DNA of 64,000 bases from Eumeta japonica (GCA_005406025.1 BGZK01001200.1:124001-188000); one strand, 5' to 3'; positions 11,290 through 23,589 are shown, counted from the stretch's first letter. A program made the numbers and translations. Notes: generated by a model not told the origin, from the sequence alone.

Positions 11290-12290
11290 ACACTACTCAA
11301 AAGCTTCGGATTTTTACGGGGTCGTTCAACAAACGTCACTGGCGTTGAGCTTATGCATCATGTTTTTGGAGCCTGCGACGATTCGCAAGATGTGATTGGA
11401 ATACTTTGCGCTGTTTCTGAGGCATTCGATTCTGTTAATCATAAAACTCTGAACGGTAAATTATGTCATTATAGAATAACGAGCCGGGCACTCGACATTC
11501 TGAAGTCATATTTGAGTAACAAGTTCAGAGGGTCGATGTCAATGGCATGACTTCTTCTGGATCTGTAATCAGCACCGGTGTACAGAAAGGATTAAAATTT
11601 AGTTCGTTTTAGTTTTTAGTCTATCTAAAGGACTTATTTGATCTTGTCAAGGTTGTTCATAACATAGTATTGCTTTCAGATGATACCGCTTTATTATTCA
11701 AAGTTAAAGACAACAGCCTGCTGCGACGAGATGAACATTGTTAACTTAAAAGTAGAGAAACTCCTGTATTGCAAATAACCTACTTCTTAATAAAATTAAA
11801 ACAAAATGTATGAACTTATTAACAGGAACTGCTTCTCACTTCTAAACGTAAGACGTGGATAAGGAACTATTTCAGTACGAAACGAAGAATTAGAGATTAC
11901 GAGATTACTTTAGACAACAAGCTTCAATATTATCCTCATATCAATTGGTTGTCATCGAGGCTTAGCTCTGCTAGTCGTTGTAAAAATAAGAAATTTAGCA
12001 GACATCGAAGCCACTAAATTAGTTTATTGCGACTGTTTCTATAAGCTTATGACGTACGTCTTACTCTGGTGACATGCCGCGGATATCCATAAAATTTTCG
12101 TGTTGCAGAAGCAGACAGTCCGAGAGATTTACAAACTAGGACCTCGTGTATCTCTCAGAAATAAGTTTAAAAGAATTGTAATCTTGACTTTGGCATCCCA
12201 ATTTATATATGAAAAAAGAATGTAGAAACATATAAGACAAATAATGATAGACATACAATCAATAGTAGTAATAAAAATAAACTGTGTTAA
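11290..12290 (+). pseudogene. Non-LTR retrotransposon reverse transcriptase relic (jockey/CR1-like)
   Basis: The translated pieces follow a reverse transcriptase. A stretch ending GVELMHHVFGACDDSQDVIG is followed by SEAFDSVNHKTLNGKLCHY (equivalent of the usual DLSKAFDCVNHxxLL), ITSRALDILKSYLSN, then in other frames a diverged VPQGS-LGP region. After a gap come FVLQKQTVREIYKLGPRVSL and LTLASQFIYE near 12100-12215. At least two frameshifts and several stops interrupt it, and the catalytic YADD motif is not intact, so it is dead. The second fragment of the same family is in opposite orientation at 14.65-15.35 kb. No endonuclease domain is visible upstream, so this copy is 5'-truncated. Confidence 0.8.
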
Positions 12291-14640
12291 CATGTAAGTC
12301 GACTATGCAGTCACGAATTCATTTAACGGGCTCTATATGTGCATATCCAATAAGTGGCTGTGGATTTACAAGTGGATACAACATGGATATATTAAATATC
12401 CAGCAAATACGTAAAAGTATTATACAATTTCCAAATTATAAAAAAAAAATTTAGAAAACAAATTATCCAAGGACATAATCAACTCAATTTCTTGCAGGGT
12501 AGTTATATGACCCTTAAGTATCTTGATCGTTATTCCTGCGGTAAAACTGCCTTCCGAACGAGTGACAAAGTAAATTCATAAAATATGACGTATTTCAAGT
12601 GTTAAATAATGATAATAATACGACTTATGAAATAAAGATACAAAACTTTGTATCGATTATCATCACAAAACCTGCTTCTGTAGCAAGTTCAAAGTTCTTG
12701 CTATAATGCAACAATATTTTTTTTGTATTCATGTGACATTCATATATTTGTATTTGTAATAAAACAGCAGAGCCCGGTGTGTCCTATATTGAAGACATGT
12801 ATAAAAGAAAACAACGCGGTTTGAAATTATTATCTATCTGTCTGGCTGTCTGCCTGCTTGTCTATTTGCGCACACCTTTGAAATTACGGAATGGACTTTA
12901 ATGCACTATTCACAGGTAGAAGTTTGCTTAGAGCAGAATATAAGTTTTATTTTATTCAAATCAAATGCAAAAAAGGAACAGCATTAGGACTATGGTTGAA
13001 AGCGGAAACGAGAATGGGATTGACTGCAAAATCGTTCAATACAAAAGGTGAAGGAACACGTACTATATCCACGCGAAAAGCTAGTATCATTATTAATTGT
13101 ATCGTTTTTTAGGATTCTGTAAAGCGCAAAACTAGCGAATTCAAGTATAAAACATGTTCACAATGGTGTGCCGCTAGAATCACAATACGAATGTGCCGCT
13201 GGCGAAGGCAATGAGCCTCACTTCAAACAAGTGGGTGTTGCATTAATAAACGTAGGAAATATGTCACTGGAAAAGTTTATGAGTGTGAATAAACGAACTG
13301 TCCAAAACACTCACAATTTAATATAATAGAATAAGAAAACACGTAAACCTTGTGTGTGAGCAGACTCTTTGGAAAGTCTGTTCACACACATAAGATTTAC
13401 ATTATATTGGTATAATCGCTTCGCTTGAAGTGGTTCTTTCGCTTCGCTTTCCATAACAGAATTTTCATTACCGACAAGATATTTCGTCGTACCATTTTTT
13501 TATACAGTGTTTATGGGTAAGCAATATCGTGTTACGGTACCAAAAAGAGCGGCATGGTAGCGTATATTTATATATAATAATCAGGCAAACAAATAAATAT
13601 GTATAGCTCATAATTATCATTGGTAATTGCAACGATCCCCCCTCTAGGCTTTCGATAGGGATAAAAGTACAGTGGACAATAGGGAAGTCGTTTACTCTTA
13701 CAACCCTTATAACATCCAAATTAAAACAATATTAATACACAGACCTCAACCTGTCAAGTCTGGTGGACCTCATCAGGTTCAAAGTTGTATTACGATGGTT
13801 TGCTTCACTCTTAAAGCGAAATTGCGATTCGAATCTATTTTATACCCTATTCGACAGAATTCAATGAATTTCGCCTTTCGTAAAGAGAATATGGCATCTG
13901 GTGGACAATGTTTTGGTTTTTAGTGACCAGAATTTTTTGGTGATATTGATGACTTGAGTTGATGGCTCATTTTGGAGCTTACAAAATAGAGACTGTTTGC
14001 TTTTGATAATTTTATCTTGTTTCTAAAGCGTTAAACATATTGAACTTATATACATATAAATATAGACGAGATACCTTTTATAGAGTCAGCAAAAAAAGTG
14101 GGCATAATTGTCCGACAGTTGTTTTCGTATTTACGAAATTAACTTCGTTATTCCATATGAATATCTATAAACATTTAGGCGTAGAGCAGGCGCTATTTTA
14201 ATTTTTATAATTCTAATAACTTCAGTAATACTGACAGGATTTATAAATATCTATTCATACCAAAAACATTTAAAGAAGGCATTTTTATAGATATCTATCA
14301 AACTGTATCTCACTTGGTGGGTTTTATTATTATTAAGGTCATTTCAGTACCGATATTGCATTAAAGAACTGATACTGTATTTCGCAGCGCAAAAATGTTC
14401 ATGCATTAGTCGGCTGAAATAGTAAAGACATTTGGACATTTGAAAAATGAACAAAGAGAAAATTACAGAAGAAAAGATTCGGCATCTTTGTATACTTTCA
14501 AAACAGAAATATAAATTCCTGGCAATCTGATTACAGCCAGACAATTAATATTTAAAAAAAAAGTAAAAGATCACGCTTTTGTAAATAGATAGGCACGGTA
14601 CTAAAAAAGTAAACATAACTATTGAACCTATTCTCTGTCT
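12291..14640. other. Region between two retroelement relics, no genes seen
   Basis: It holds a decayed repeat with TATCTGTCTGGCTGTCTGCC at 12831-12850 and following sequence to about 13080, a hairpin at 13343-13400, and otherwise AT-rich sequence with no convincing exon. Confidence 0.35.
13343..13400. ncRNA. 58-nt imperfect stem-loop, miRNA-precursor-like (candidate only)
   Basis: The upper stem TGTGTGTGAGCAGACT pairs with AGTCTGTTCACACACA over 16 bp with one G-U, with an 8-base loop. A lower stem GTAAA/TTTAC and CTT/AAG is separated by a mismatch and a bulge. Size and shape suit an animal miRNA hairpin, but a palindromic repeat fragment is equally possible. Nothing shows expression. Confidence 0.2.
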
Positions 14641-14649
14641 ACCTTGAAA

Positions 14650-15345
14650 AAGCCTGAGGGTAAGCCAATTCAAATCAAATCAAAAATATCTTTATATCGT
14701 AGGTAATAAAAATTAAGCTCGAAATGCGTCATAAACAACTGTTTTCGACATTAATATTACCACCCATTCCAAATGCTGATTCACCATGAGAAAAATGGGC
14801 AAGAAACTCAAGATTTGCTCATTTTTACTCATCGATACAAAATATTTAATAATATAATATAATAATAATATATTGAATAATTAATAATTTAGTACAAACT
14901 TAGTAATGACATGAAGCAACCTGATAACCGAGCAGTACAAGCCCATGGGATTTTTTTATTAATATATTCAGACACGGTATAATAGCCCTTGTAATATAAC
15001 TTTCTTTTAACGAAACGTTTAAATCCATAAAATGGCAAATTTTCAATTTCAGCTAGGACCTTATTATAAAAGCGCTCGGATTGCCTCTTAAACGAATTAT
15101 TTGCTTTGCTTAGACGGGTTTTATCAGCAGCAAGATCATTCCAATGTCTAGTGTTAATGTTATGGATGTCGCTATTTTTTGGAACAATTCTATATGTCTC
15201 TTGACGTATACCAAGTTTCCGTATATACATATTGTGATGCTAAAGTTAGGATATTAATTTCCTTAAATTTATCTCTGAGAGATGCCATTGGTCTCAAATC
15301 AAGCTCGCTTCTGCAGCACGAAAATTATGTTAACATCAGCTGCCT
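14650..15345 (-). pseudogene. Non-LTR retrotransposon carboxy-terminal relic (jockey/CR1-like), second copy
   Basis: On the minus strand it starts with IIFVLQKRA, a broken LRPMASLRDKFKEINILTL-like stretch, and then a 113-residue open frame (15230-14889) with DIHNINTRHWNDLA, RLSKANNSFKRQSERFYNK, LPFYGFKRFVKRKLYYKGYY and TVSEYI. This is the usual tail of these RT proteins, after the polymerase domain. It overlaps in content with the end of the 11.3-12.3 kb copy (same FVLQK and INILT segments), so both come from one family. The element seems to end near 14660 in a short TTTGA repeat, typical of its 3' terminus. Frameshifts between the two blocks make it inactive. Confidence 0.75.
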
Positions 15346-16019
15346 GACCCTATAACAAAATTCCATAGGGCATGAGACTATGACCCTATAACTAAAGTAG
15401 GTATAACATTTGAGTGTAAAATTTAGGGTGCTTATGAAACAAAATCCTTTTTTTTTTACGTATTTTTGAGAATAAGCGTCCTACGCTTTTACAGTCAAAT
15501 ATAGTTTACAGTCAGGTTTTACGACGAATATAGTTTACAGACAGGCTCTTTCGAAGCAGTCAAAGGGAACGGGTGCAATCCTTATTTTTAGTTAAATACA
15601 TATTGATTTATATAGGCGTGTTTGTTTACTTTTCTTTTTAACTATTAATTTGTTTTTTTTACTTCTTAGAGCCCCTTTCACCATCTACTTTTAAGCTAAT
15701 ATAAAAAAGTAACGTTTAAAATAAAATTTGGTTATAGTGATAAAAATGTTGTTCAGACTAAAACCCGTTATTAATTACTTTTTGTTAAATGTCACTTTAA
15801 AGGGAGATGGTAGAAGAGGTTCTCAATCAAATATTGTTACAAAATTGAAACACTTCCGAAGTTTTTTAATTTTGATGCAAGACTTTGGTCTCTGATTTAT
15901 GTTTCTCTATTTATAACATTTGTCATTTCATTAATTTTATTACTTCTAAAGCAGATCTGTTTGAACTGAAATTTGTTTGCATATGTAAATCAGATGACAA
16001 TGCAATATTATTTTGACAT
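15346..16019. other. AT-rich spacer, no features seen
   Basis: No gene or clear element. It lies between a retroelement fragment and a degenerate tandem array. Confidence 0.4.
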
Positions 16020-16575
16020 GGAGCTGATCTGATTATGGAACCAGAAGGTGACCAAAGGAACTCTTTTATTAAATAGCGGAAACCCATCTAGTTTTGGCTC
16101 TTTTTTATTCGTCTTGACAAGGACTTGATTTTAAATGATTTTTAAGGTCTGATGATGGAGCTGGAAGGTGGGGATGGAAACTCTGTTCTAAAACGACGCA
16201 ATCCCATTGAGTTTGGTCTCGTTTCATTCATATTGACAAGGACTCTAGTTCTAGATGATTACACTCGTTTGAATCCAGGATCTGATCATGGAATCGGAAG
16301 GTCACCATAGAAACTCCTAAACGAAGCAAGATAAACCTATTGAGTATGGGCTCATTTGTTTTGTCTTTACAAGTATTTTGGGATAGATGGTGTTCAGGTC
16401 CAGATGATGGAGCCGAAAGGTTGTCATGGGAACTATATTATAAAACCACGCAACCTCATCAAGTTCTCTGGATTTTCCAAGGCCTGAAAATGGAGCTGAA
16501 AGGTAGTCAAAGCAACTCTGTTATAAAACTTTGCAATCCTATAGAGTTTGGGTTCGTTTGTGATTGCAGAGATCG
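16020..16575 (+). repeat. Degenerate ~120-bp tandem repeat, five units
   Basis: The motif RTCTGATNATGGANCNRGAAGGT...GGAACTC recurs at about 16025, 16148, 16281, 16402 and 16484, i.e. spacings of 123, 133, 121 and 82. Each unit also carries a CGCAACCCAT-like and a TTTGGNCTCGTTT-like segment and, in most, CTTGACAAGGACT. Units are well diverged, so the array is old. An open frame across it (16340-16594) looks accidental. Confidence 0.75.
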
Positions 16576-17375
16576 GTGGGACGAGCGTCGTTAGCACTGG
16601 TCTACAACCTGTCTAGAAGAAATAAAACTCTAAAATCAAACTCGGACTGCAATTTCTGTTACGTACGAATAAGATTCAGCCTGAAAGAAGTGGCGGAATG
16701 TAATGCACCCAAATGAAGGTGAAGTGAGGCTATGCTCGTAAAGAAGAAAGGTTAGTGACGCAAGAGGTTTGCGCCCTGAGATCAAACATCACATTTCTAA
16801 CTACTCTCATACCATTGAATCCTCAGCATTTTTTTTCATTTTAGCTTGGGTGGAGACGTAGAATTGTATCATTCAGTTTGACTCGAAACCACGTCGCCCA
16901 GTAGAACGTATAGAGGGCAGTACTATTTAGGTTCTAATTGCCTAAATTTCAAAAAACCCAAAATACGGCGAAGATAATTTTTTTGTTATAAGATGTTAGG
17001 ATAATCACTGAAAAAATGAAAACTTTGACAAATGAATATTATACCAAATATTCTATTACTTCAAATAAATTCAAAATCGTATAAGTACGTTTTTAAAATT
17101 TCTGTAAATTTTCGGTCTTTGAGAAGGTTGTCAATTTGAAGATTTAAAAGTGAGTTTGATTGTTGGGGGGTCCCGACACTCGGACCCCCTCTACGGACAG
17201 CCCTTGCACACACACATATACCCACATAGTGTCAAAGAAAGTTAAATAAAAGCTTGTAATTAATTACAAAAAACAAAGTAAGTAAAATAGATTTGCTTGA
17301 TTTTACTTATAGTAGGTATTTTCTTTCAATTATTTTTTTTATTGCGTAAAAATCAGTAATTTATTATATACTAGT
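16576..17375. other. Intergenic, no genes seen
   Basis: Partly GC-richer (16576-16800, unplaced, possibly the end of a repeat) and then AT-rich. It includes GGGGGGTCCCGACACTCGG near 17163 and CACACACATATACCCACA near 17210. No coding exon recognised. Confidence 0.35.
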
Positions 17376-17540
17376 TTTCGCGGCTTTGCTCGTGTGGATA
17401 TACATTATACGATTTTGCTGTCAATCCCAATCTTGTTACCGCTATGAATTGGCTTACCGGTATTATTCCTAATCTCTATCCCGGTCATGATTTACATTTT
17501 AATTGCAATTCCACACTCGATTTCAATCCTGACCGAAAAC
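17376..17540 (+). repeat. Dispersed repeat with degenerate TTCGATCCCG-type array, partial copy
   Basis: It starts TTTTCGCGGCTTTGCTCGTGTGG, the usual head in this family, then imperfect repeats such as CAATCCCAATC, CTATCCCGGTC and CGATTTCAATCC. Related copies lie at 44.5-44.8, 45.7-46.1, 46.78, 53.2-53.6 and 60.85 kb. Confidence 0.5.
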
Positions 17541-18897
17541 AGTTTCAATTTTTTAATATTCATCAATAAGTAGAGAGCATTCTGATCAGAAGGTCTAATG
17601 TAGGTTTTTATTTTTTTTTATTTTTGTACGTTATCGTTTGTTTGTATTGTGACTTTCGACGTTGGCGATTATTATTTGCCTTGTAATTACTCAGGCTAGT
17701 TCTTTAGATGAGAATAACTCTTTCTCTAACATCTGATTTAAATGAAATAAAGCCTGTATTCTGCTCCGACCCGAGCTCTATCTTAATGTGAAACCTGTAT
17801 TAAGGGCCGTTTAGTACTTTAGAGATGTGTACGAACAGACAGATACAAAAAAATAAAAAAAAACGTAGTTTAATATTACCATTCTCTTATCGTTCCTCTC
17901 CATTTTCCATAAAAACCTTAATTGTCCCTACACACTGGGTTCTATTGTTTTATTATATATATATATATAGATTTTTCGGAATAGAGAGGCGAATTTATAA
18001 ACACCAGATGAAATCAGCCATACTTAATATACATTTTCCATAGAATTATTATTATATTAATATGTCTATGAAATCTGCAGGTAGCGCCTTAAATATTCTT
18101 TCGATTTAATTTAATAATTGAAATATTTATTAAAAATAAAATATCTATGATGCTGGGAAAGTAAGAATCGTATAATTAATATTTTTCTACTTTATATTAA
18201 AATTGAAACGTTTCGCTTTAGTGTTAGACGTTAAATAAGTGTCTTGTTTAACAAACTTATTGATACAGGGATATTTGACTCTTAAACTATCGACGTGGTT
18301 ATCAAATTCGAAATTTATATCAAAATTGAATTAAATAATCCTACGATTTATTTAGAAATTTTAATGAAAATCAACAGCGTTAGGTTACATAAATAACAAC
18401 AGGTTATTTTAGAATCTAATGGAAAATTATACATACATAGTAAAATTGATAATTACACATACTATTTTAAAGAAAAAATATAATATTTTTAAAACGCAGG
18501 CTTCAGGACGTCGAGTGAGAAAGTAAAAATATGGACATCGAATATTAAGATCCCGCGTCAAATAAAAAATAAAATATGTGGCCGTCATGGGACGCCTAGT
18601 AGATGGGACACATCGGAATTGATGGTCATTGAACTTGTAAATAAAGAAATCTAATAAATAAATTTGAAATACATTAAAAAATATTTCTGATTTAAAATCT
18701 TAAGCCCTTCAAACAAATTATTTTGAAAAGAATAATATTGTAATATTTTATACTTATATATTTACAACTTAGTTCCAATATACTTTTTTTTTTTAATGAA
18801 AAAATGTCATTCGATAAGCATTAGGTAATATAAAATTATGAATATATGTGTTACTTACATAAAGTTTTATACTTATATGCAAGCGTGTTTTGTTTCC
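17541..18897. other. AT-rich intergenic DNA, no genes seen
   Basis: A (TA)n run lies near 17955-17970. No exon, RNA gene or recognised element. Confidence 0.4.
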
Positions 18898-19650
18898 TTT
18901 TTAGGGTTCCGGACCAAAATAGCAAAAACGGAACTCTTATAGTTCCGTCATGTCCGTCCTTTCGTCCATCCGTCGATCACAGGCATTTTACTCAAAAAAT
19001 GCAAAATATATTTTGATCAAATTAGGTGTCTTGTATAAACCGCTACTCAGTTTTGTAGTGAAATAACATAAATATATATTTCTAGGGGGGCACGCCATAC
19101 ATGTAACACAAGGTGAAATTTTTTATTTTTCTGAAAACGTCGATATGTGGCATATATTTCGACAATTTTTTTAGAAACGCTTTAATTAATTTTTTTGATA
19201 AATTGAATATTTTTGGAAATAATCGCTCCAAAAGTAGCAGAAATTGTATGACTCCGCCTTTTAATTTTTAAGTCGTATATCCAAAATATATGAAAAAATA
19301 AATAATGTTAAATAAATGCTTTCAACGAAAGTTATTTTGAACATGATCAGATACATCCTTTTTTAGTATTGCTAAAAAATTGCGATTCTCAACATGAGAA
19401 CGTAAGTGCCGTAAAGATACGCTATTTTGCTGGTGCACTTTAGTTGACACTGGTTTTAAAGTAATAAGTGATATACCTACTTGTTTCTCTAGTTATAAGC
19501 AACCAAAGTCCTTATACGTATTATCTGCGGGAAATGTGGATAAAAGTGTAACAACATAATTATTTTATCTGTAGTGCATTTCTTTGTAGTAACGGCTTTG
19601 GAACCCTACAGTGTGCATGACCCGACATATTCTTGGCAGGTTCTTTTAAT
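18898..19650 (+). repeat. Near-complete lepidopteran interspersed repeat (~750 bp, non-coding)
   Basis: It begins TTTTTAGGGTTCCGGACCAAA, has the GTTCCGTCATGTCCGTCC segment, and ends TTTGGAACCCTACAGTG...GACCCGACATATTCTTGGC. Start and end match the layout of a repeat I recognise from many moths and butterflies. There is no open frame. A fragment of its end lies at 7545-7600 on the other strand. Confidence 0.6.
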
Positions 19651-19712
19651 TTATTTTACGTGATTAATTTTACATTAAAAATTGTTTTAATATAAAATGA
19701 TGTTTTATTTAG

Positions 19713-19754
19713 CTGGACAAAATGCAACAGCTGTCGCTGTTGTATTTCGTCCAG
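19713..19754. repeat. 19-bp inverted repeat with 4-base spacer (17/19 matched)
   Basis: CTGGACAAAATGCAACAGC, spacer TGTC, then GCTGTTGTATTTCGTCCAG. It lies just before a fragment of a common repeat and may mark its end. Confidence 0.7.
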
Positions 19755-19922
19755 TGATTGAGTGAGAGATACCTTCATAGCCCTACTCTCCTCAAGAACC
19801 CCATTCCCTCTTTCATCGCCACACACCCTTCTTCTTCTCTATCACCCCACTCCTCCCCTATCAGATATTCTATTCCTATCTCAGAGGATAGCAATGTACT
19901 GGTGACTCTCCCGGATTTGCGA

Positions 19923-19974
19923 ATGTCCATGGGCGGCCGTGAACACATGCTATTTGATGGTCTCGTTTGCCTCT
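19923..19974 (+). repeat. Fragment of a common repeat (CCATGGGCGGCCGTGA...CTCGTTTGCC)
   Basis: GTCCATGGGCGGCCGTGA followed by CTCGTTTGCC is a widespread lepidopteran repeat motif. An inverted counterpart is at 56254-56308. The upstream CT-rich stretch (19755-19870) belongs to no recognised gene. Confidence 0.5.
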
Positions 19975-20454
19975 CTAAAATGCTTTAAAAATATGTGACA
20001 ATGCTTTGTTTAATTTATTTAATGAAAAGTGTCTAATGAAAATCCCAAAAATCTTCGTTTGGCGAATTTTATAATAATTATGAACAATGGCTGCGTTGAA
20101 GAACTGATGAAATAAATATAGTTGTCTTCTTGACGTTTTTAATTCAAGATCCTGGATACCTTGAAACTCACGAAGGATACCATCCGTGTTGCAATATATT
20201 TATATAAACACTACGCAAAACACGAAAAACTGACATAAACCAAAACCGCCACCTTGCAAAAAATACCCTTCGTTCACGTAAGATTAAAATAAATGTAACA
20301 ACAACAAAAACTGTGACTTACAGCGTTAACTTTTAATTTAACCGCATATTAAAAAAGTCCAAGAAGTCCACTTGACGCTTCAAGTGTGTTTGTTGATTTT
20401 CGGGTAAAAAACAAACCACACTTGTCTCTTTTTGTCAAATACGCATACAGTCAT
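19975..20454. other. AT-rich spacer, no features seen
   Basis: No coding exon or recognised repeat. Confidence 0.4.
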
Positions 20455-21080
20455 GCTTTCAATCCCATGAAACACCATGACCTTAGCTGAAATTTACCTT
20501 CATACCTTGTTTATTAACAGAATCATTCATGTCAGTAGACATCACCTGCAACTCGCACCCTGACGATGGATGATGATAATTACTTGGTTGTCTGCGTACA
20601 GGAGGAATTTGACAGACAGCTTCCCCATTCTTAATCCACGCTCACACTTTTTTAAATCGTACATACAGTTATCCATGAACACGTTGAATAGCCATGGTGA
20701 AGCTACACATCCCTGTCTGACTTTTCTACTGATATTATACCAGCTAACGTATGCTCCATTCATTCTGACTCAGGCACTGGAGCCACTGTATAGAGATCGC
20801 AGTGCCCCTATCACTCCTCTACTCACATCATTCATGAATGGGGTTTTCCATAGATCATCTCTTTAAACTCTCCCATAAGCTTAAGTTTTTTTAGATCTAC
20901 GAAAAACAGAAGATCTTTCGGCCCTTGGTCAAAAACTTTTCCGTATTGTTTCGTAGGAAGCTTATTTCGTACACCGCATTTCAATTCGGGAATCCGATTG
21001 TACTTCCCAGATCTTTCTTTCAGTCCCATTAACAACCATTCAATAACAAGTATTGCATACAGTTTGTTAACCAAACGACC
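20455..21080 (-). pseudogene. Non-LTR retrotransposon reverse transcriptase relic (family 2, copy 1)
   Basis: The minus-strand frame carries VRQGCVASPWLFNVFMDNC (motif 4 of non-LTR RTs), LKKCERGLRMGKLSVKFLLYADNQV, then after a frameshift MNDSVNKQGMKVN. Upstream pieces around 20840-21070 (DQGPKDLLFFVDLKK-like) precede it. The catalytic YADD is YADN here, so one metal-binding aspartate is lost. Frameshifts and stops add to this. Fragments of the same family lie at 38.9-39.7 and 44.2-44.4 kb. The long-named RT/endonuclease clade cannot be fixed without a search. Confidence 0.8.
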
Positions 21081-21984
21081 ATTTCTTCCGGATCAGGATA
21101 ACTAACTTTAAAAGAATTTGTCCAAACCAAATATTCGTTTATACGATGACTTCTACTTCGGAATTGGAATTTTTTTTAAGTCTACGAATAAAGTGGATGA
21201 AGCATTACTTCAGTGTAAAGGTCATACAATTTTGCAACTGTGTTTAACGCTATATCAACTAAAAAGCGTTGTTGTTGTAAAACAAAACTTTATTCTTTTG
21301 ACAAATGAAGTCAAAGTTTGACCAAATTTGGTCATTTAATTTGTGCAATACATTCGCACGTTATGTGCCATTTACTGTTCTTTCCTTACCGAAGCAATCT
21401 ATTATGCTTATTTTTGAACGGCGCGGAAAATAGTCGCCGTTGCGCTACTGCACAATTTAATCTTGTCTTAACCTTCTTTGAATAAAGTTCACTATTCTGT
21501 ACATTACTTAGATTACTGTTTGATCACCGATGCTAGTGGTGATTCCATGTCTCGCCAACCGTAACGAACCATTTAAAAAAATACCAGTAAATAGCTTCTA
21601 ATACTCCTCTGAAATATTCGCTATGCGTCCTTTGGGTCTAGAGTGAATGGCATTCGACTAGTACAGAGCTTTTTCAGGCCCAAACATGCGTGTAGAACGT
21701 CAAAAATACGTTCAAAGGAAACGTTTGTTATCCTTGCTATCCACTTCAACTTCAAATGCTGGTTTTCTATTACGGTTTTATAGATATGTTTCATCATTTC
21801 AAGTATGGTTACATCTTCTAGCTTTTGGTACGTAATAATAGATTAAGCCTTACTTTGACAACAATTGATGTACTAATGTTGTCAAGTTACATCTAGAAAT
21901 CGGCATATAAATATAATTAAAAATACAGACAAGTATACATATGCGTAGACGAATTTGTCTGTAGACATATTGGTTTTTATATTG
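21081..21984. other. Intergenic, no genes seen
   Basis: AT-rich, with a slightly GC-richer part at 21410-21720 without recognisable protein similarity. Confidence 0.4.
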
Positions 21985-22380
21985 TCAATCGGACGTGCAA
22001 GCTAAAGCTTCACAGCCATTTCGCAATGTCGGTCAACGCGAAGGCGCGAGGTCGAGAAGCGCGCGTTATCTCTTCCGCGTACGATTACGTGTAGCTGATA
22101 ACGGGGGCGAATCGATACGCGGCGGCGCGCGGCTCCCTTTCGCCGATAAAGCGGCGCTCGATACGACGTACAAAACTGCCGATGCCGTCGACCACGTTCC
22201 GGCGCGTACGACGGCGTCGGTCCACGTATTTATGGATCATCACGACAATCGATTCGCGTTCGATAGATCACGAACGGGTCCTATGAAATCAAACAAATCG
22301 ATGATTATAATTATCGACGTACGTGCCACTTACGATTTTAAAAATTCCCGGAAGGACTTCTTTGATATTACGTGAGCACA
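21985..22380. promoter_or_regulatory. CpG-rich island, function unknown (candidate enhancer or promoter)
   Basis: CpG-dense DNA (e.g. CGCGGCGGCGCGCGGC near 22118) with several TCGATA/GATAA elements and TATTTATGG near 22229. A 126-codon plus-strand frame spans it, but it opens with GTG rather than ATG, has no flanking splice sites that fit, and its residues show no domain. I regard it as conserved non-coding DNA or a non-coding first exon, about 18 kb upstream of E75. Confidence 0.3.
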
Positions 22381-23589
22381 ACTTTTTTCTGCATATGCAA
22401 ATGAATATCGCAGTTAGCATTTGTACCGCCAGTATACTTTTAGTACTTCGGAAAGTATAGAGAGGATAGTAACGGAGGATTTGAAATATATGTTTTTAAG
22501 CGGCTCGAAGATTTCTTACCGATAGATGGCGTTCCGTTGAGATTACAACAGCTTCAATACTGGTAGACATCTTGAATCTAGTATTTGTAACCAAACTGAG
22601 TTTGATCAATACTCAATTACACGTTTGCGATGTACTTCTAAGGATATATGTTATAATATATAAAAGAGTAAATTAACTAACTGATATATCAACGCACAGC
22701 CCAAACTACTGGGTTTAAAGATGTGAAATTTTTAACAGGGTTTTGTCGTATTACGTAAGCGAACACTGATAAAAGATTTTATAAAATTCAGTACCTAATA
22801 GGATGAAAAGAGTTAAATACTGTTGTATGAAAAATTTTAATCGTTGAAGCTACAGATATCAAACTTAACATTTTAGTTCATTATAGAGGGAAAAAACTAT
22901 TACATACATTTTTTTTTAAATCAACCCTGATTTTTTTAATCAATGGAAACCGCTTAAGCTATTGATGTCATTTTTTTTTATTTTCGTTAATCGTTTTAAT
23001 CAATCAACAACCATCTGATCACAATGCGATATATTGAAAAATATACGGTATAGGCGATAGAGAGGGAATGGACCGGTAAATGAGGGAATGGAGTTGAATT
23101 GCGATAAAAACTTTATGAATTTCACGCGGGTGAAGCCGCGAGCTGAAAGCTAATTTATAACATTTTTAATTAGTAAAATTATTTAAATACATAGTCACAT
23201 ACAGTTCGACCCAATAGAAGTGTATAGATACTATCTAACGAAGGTTCTTCAACCATTACGTTGTTTATAAATTTCATGAATCTCTCGTATATCTGCTTCG
23301 ATTCGACCTGTTTTTCTTTCCCCGTATTCGAACCTCATATTTTCCATACTTGTTTCGCTCTGAAACAAGTATGAAAGACCACCAAAACATAAACAGTTTA
23401 TCAATTAGGAATGTAAATTACCTGCTATGAAGTTATTAATTATGATTTGAGATTATAAAATGTTTAATAAAACTTCGCATTTTGGACTAGATGGATTTTT
23501 TCGAGAAAAAAAAAATCCTGTCTTAATCTTAATGTTTTTAATTAGATACATTTTTAAACGGTTTTATTTAGCTCACCCCGTTTGTTTTA
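22381..23589. other. AT-rich intergenic DNA, no genes seen
   Basis: It contains CACGCGGGTGAAGCCGCGAGC at 23120-23140, a common tail of dispersed repeats, and the hairpin at 23345-23373. Otherwise nothing recognised. Confidence 0.4.
23345..23373. repeat. Perfect 12-bp inverted repeat, 5-base spacer
   Basis: CATACTTGTTTC, spacer GCTCT, then GAAACAAGTATG. Confidence 0.75.

Noticed and set aside
21995..22375. 126-codon plus-strand frame
   Set aside because: Opens with GTG, no domain, sits in a CpG-rich block; kept only as a regulatory candidate.
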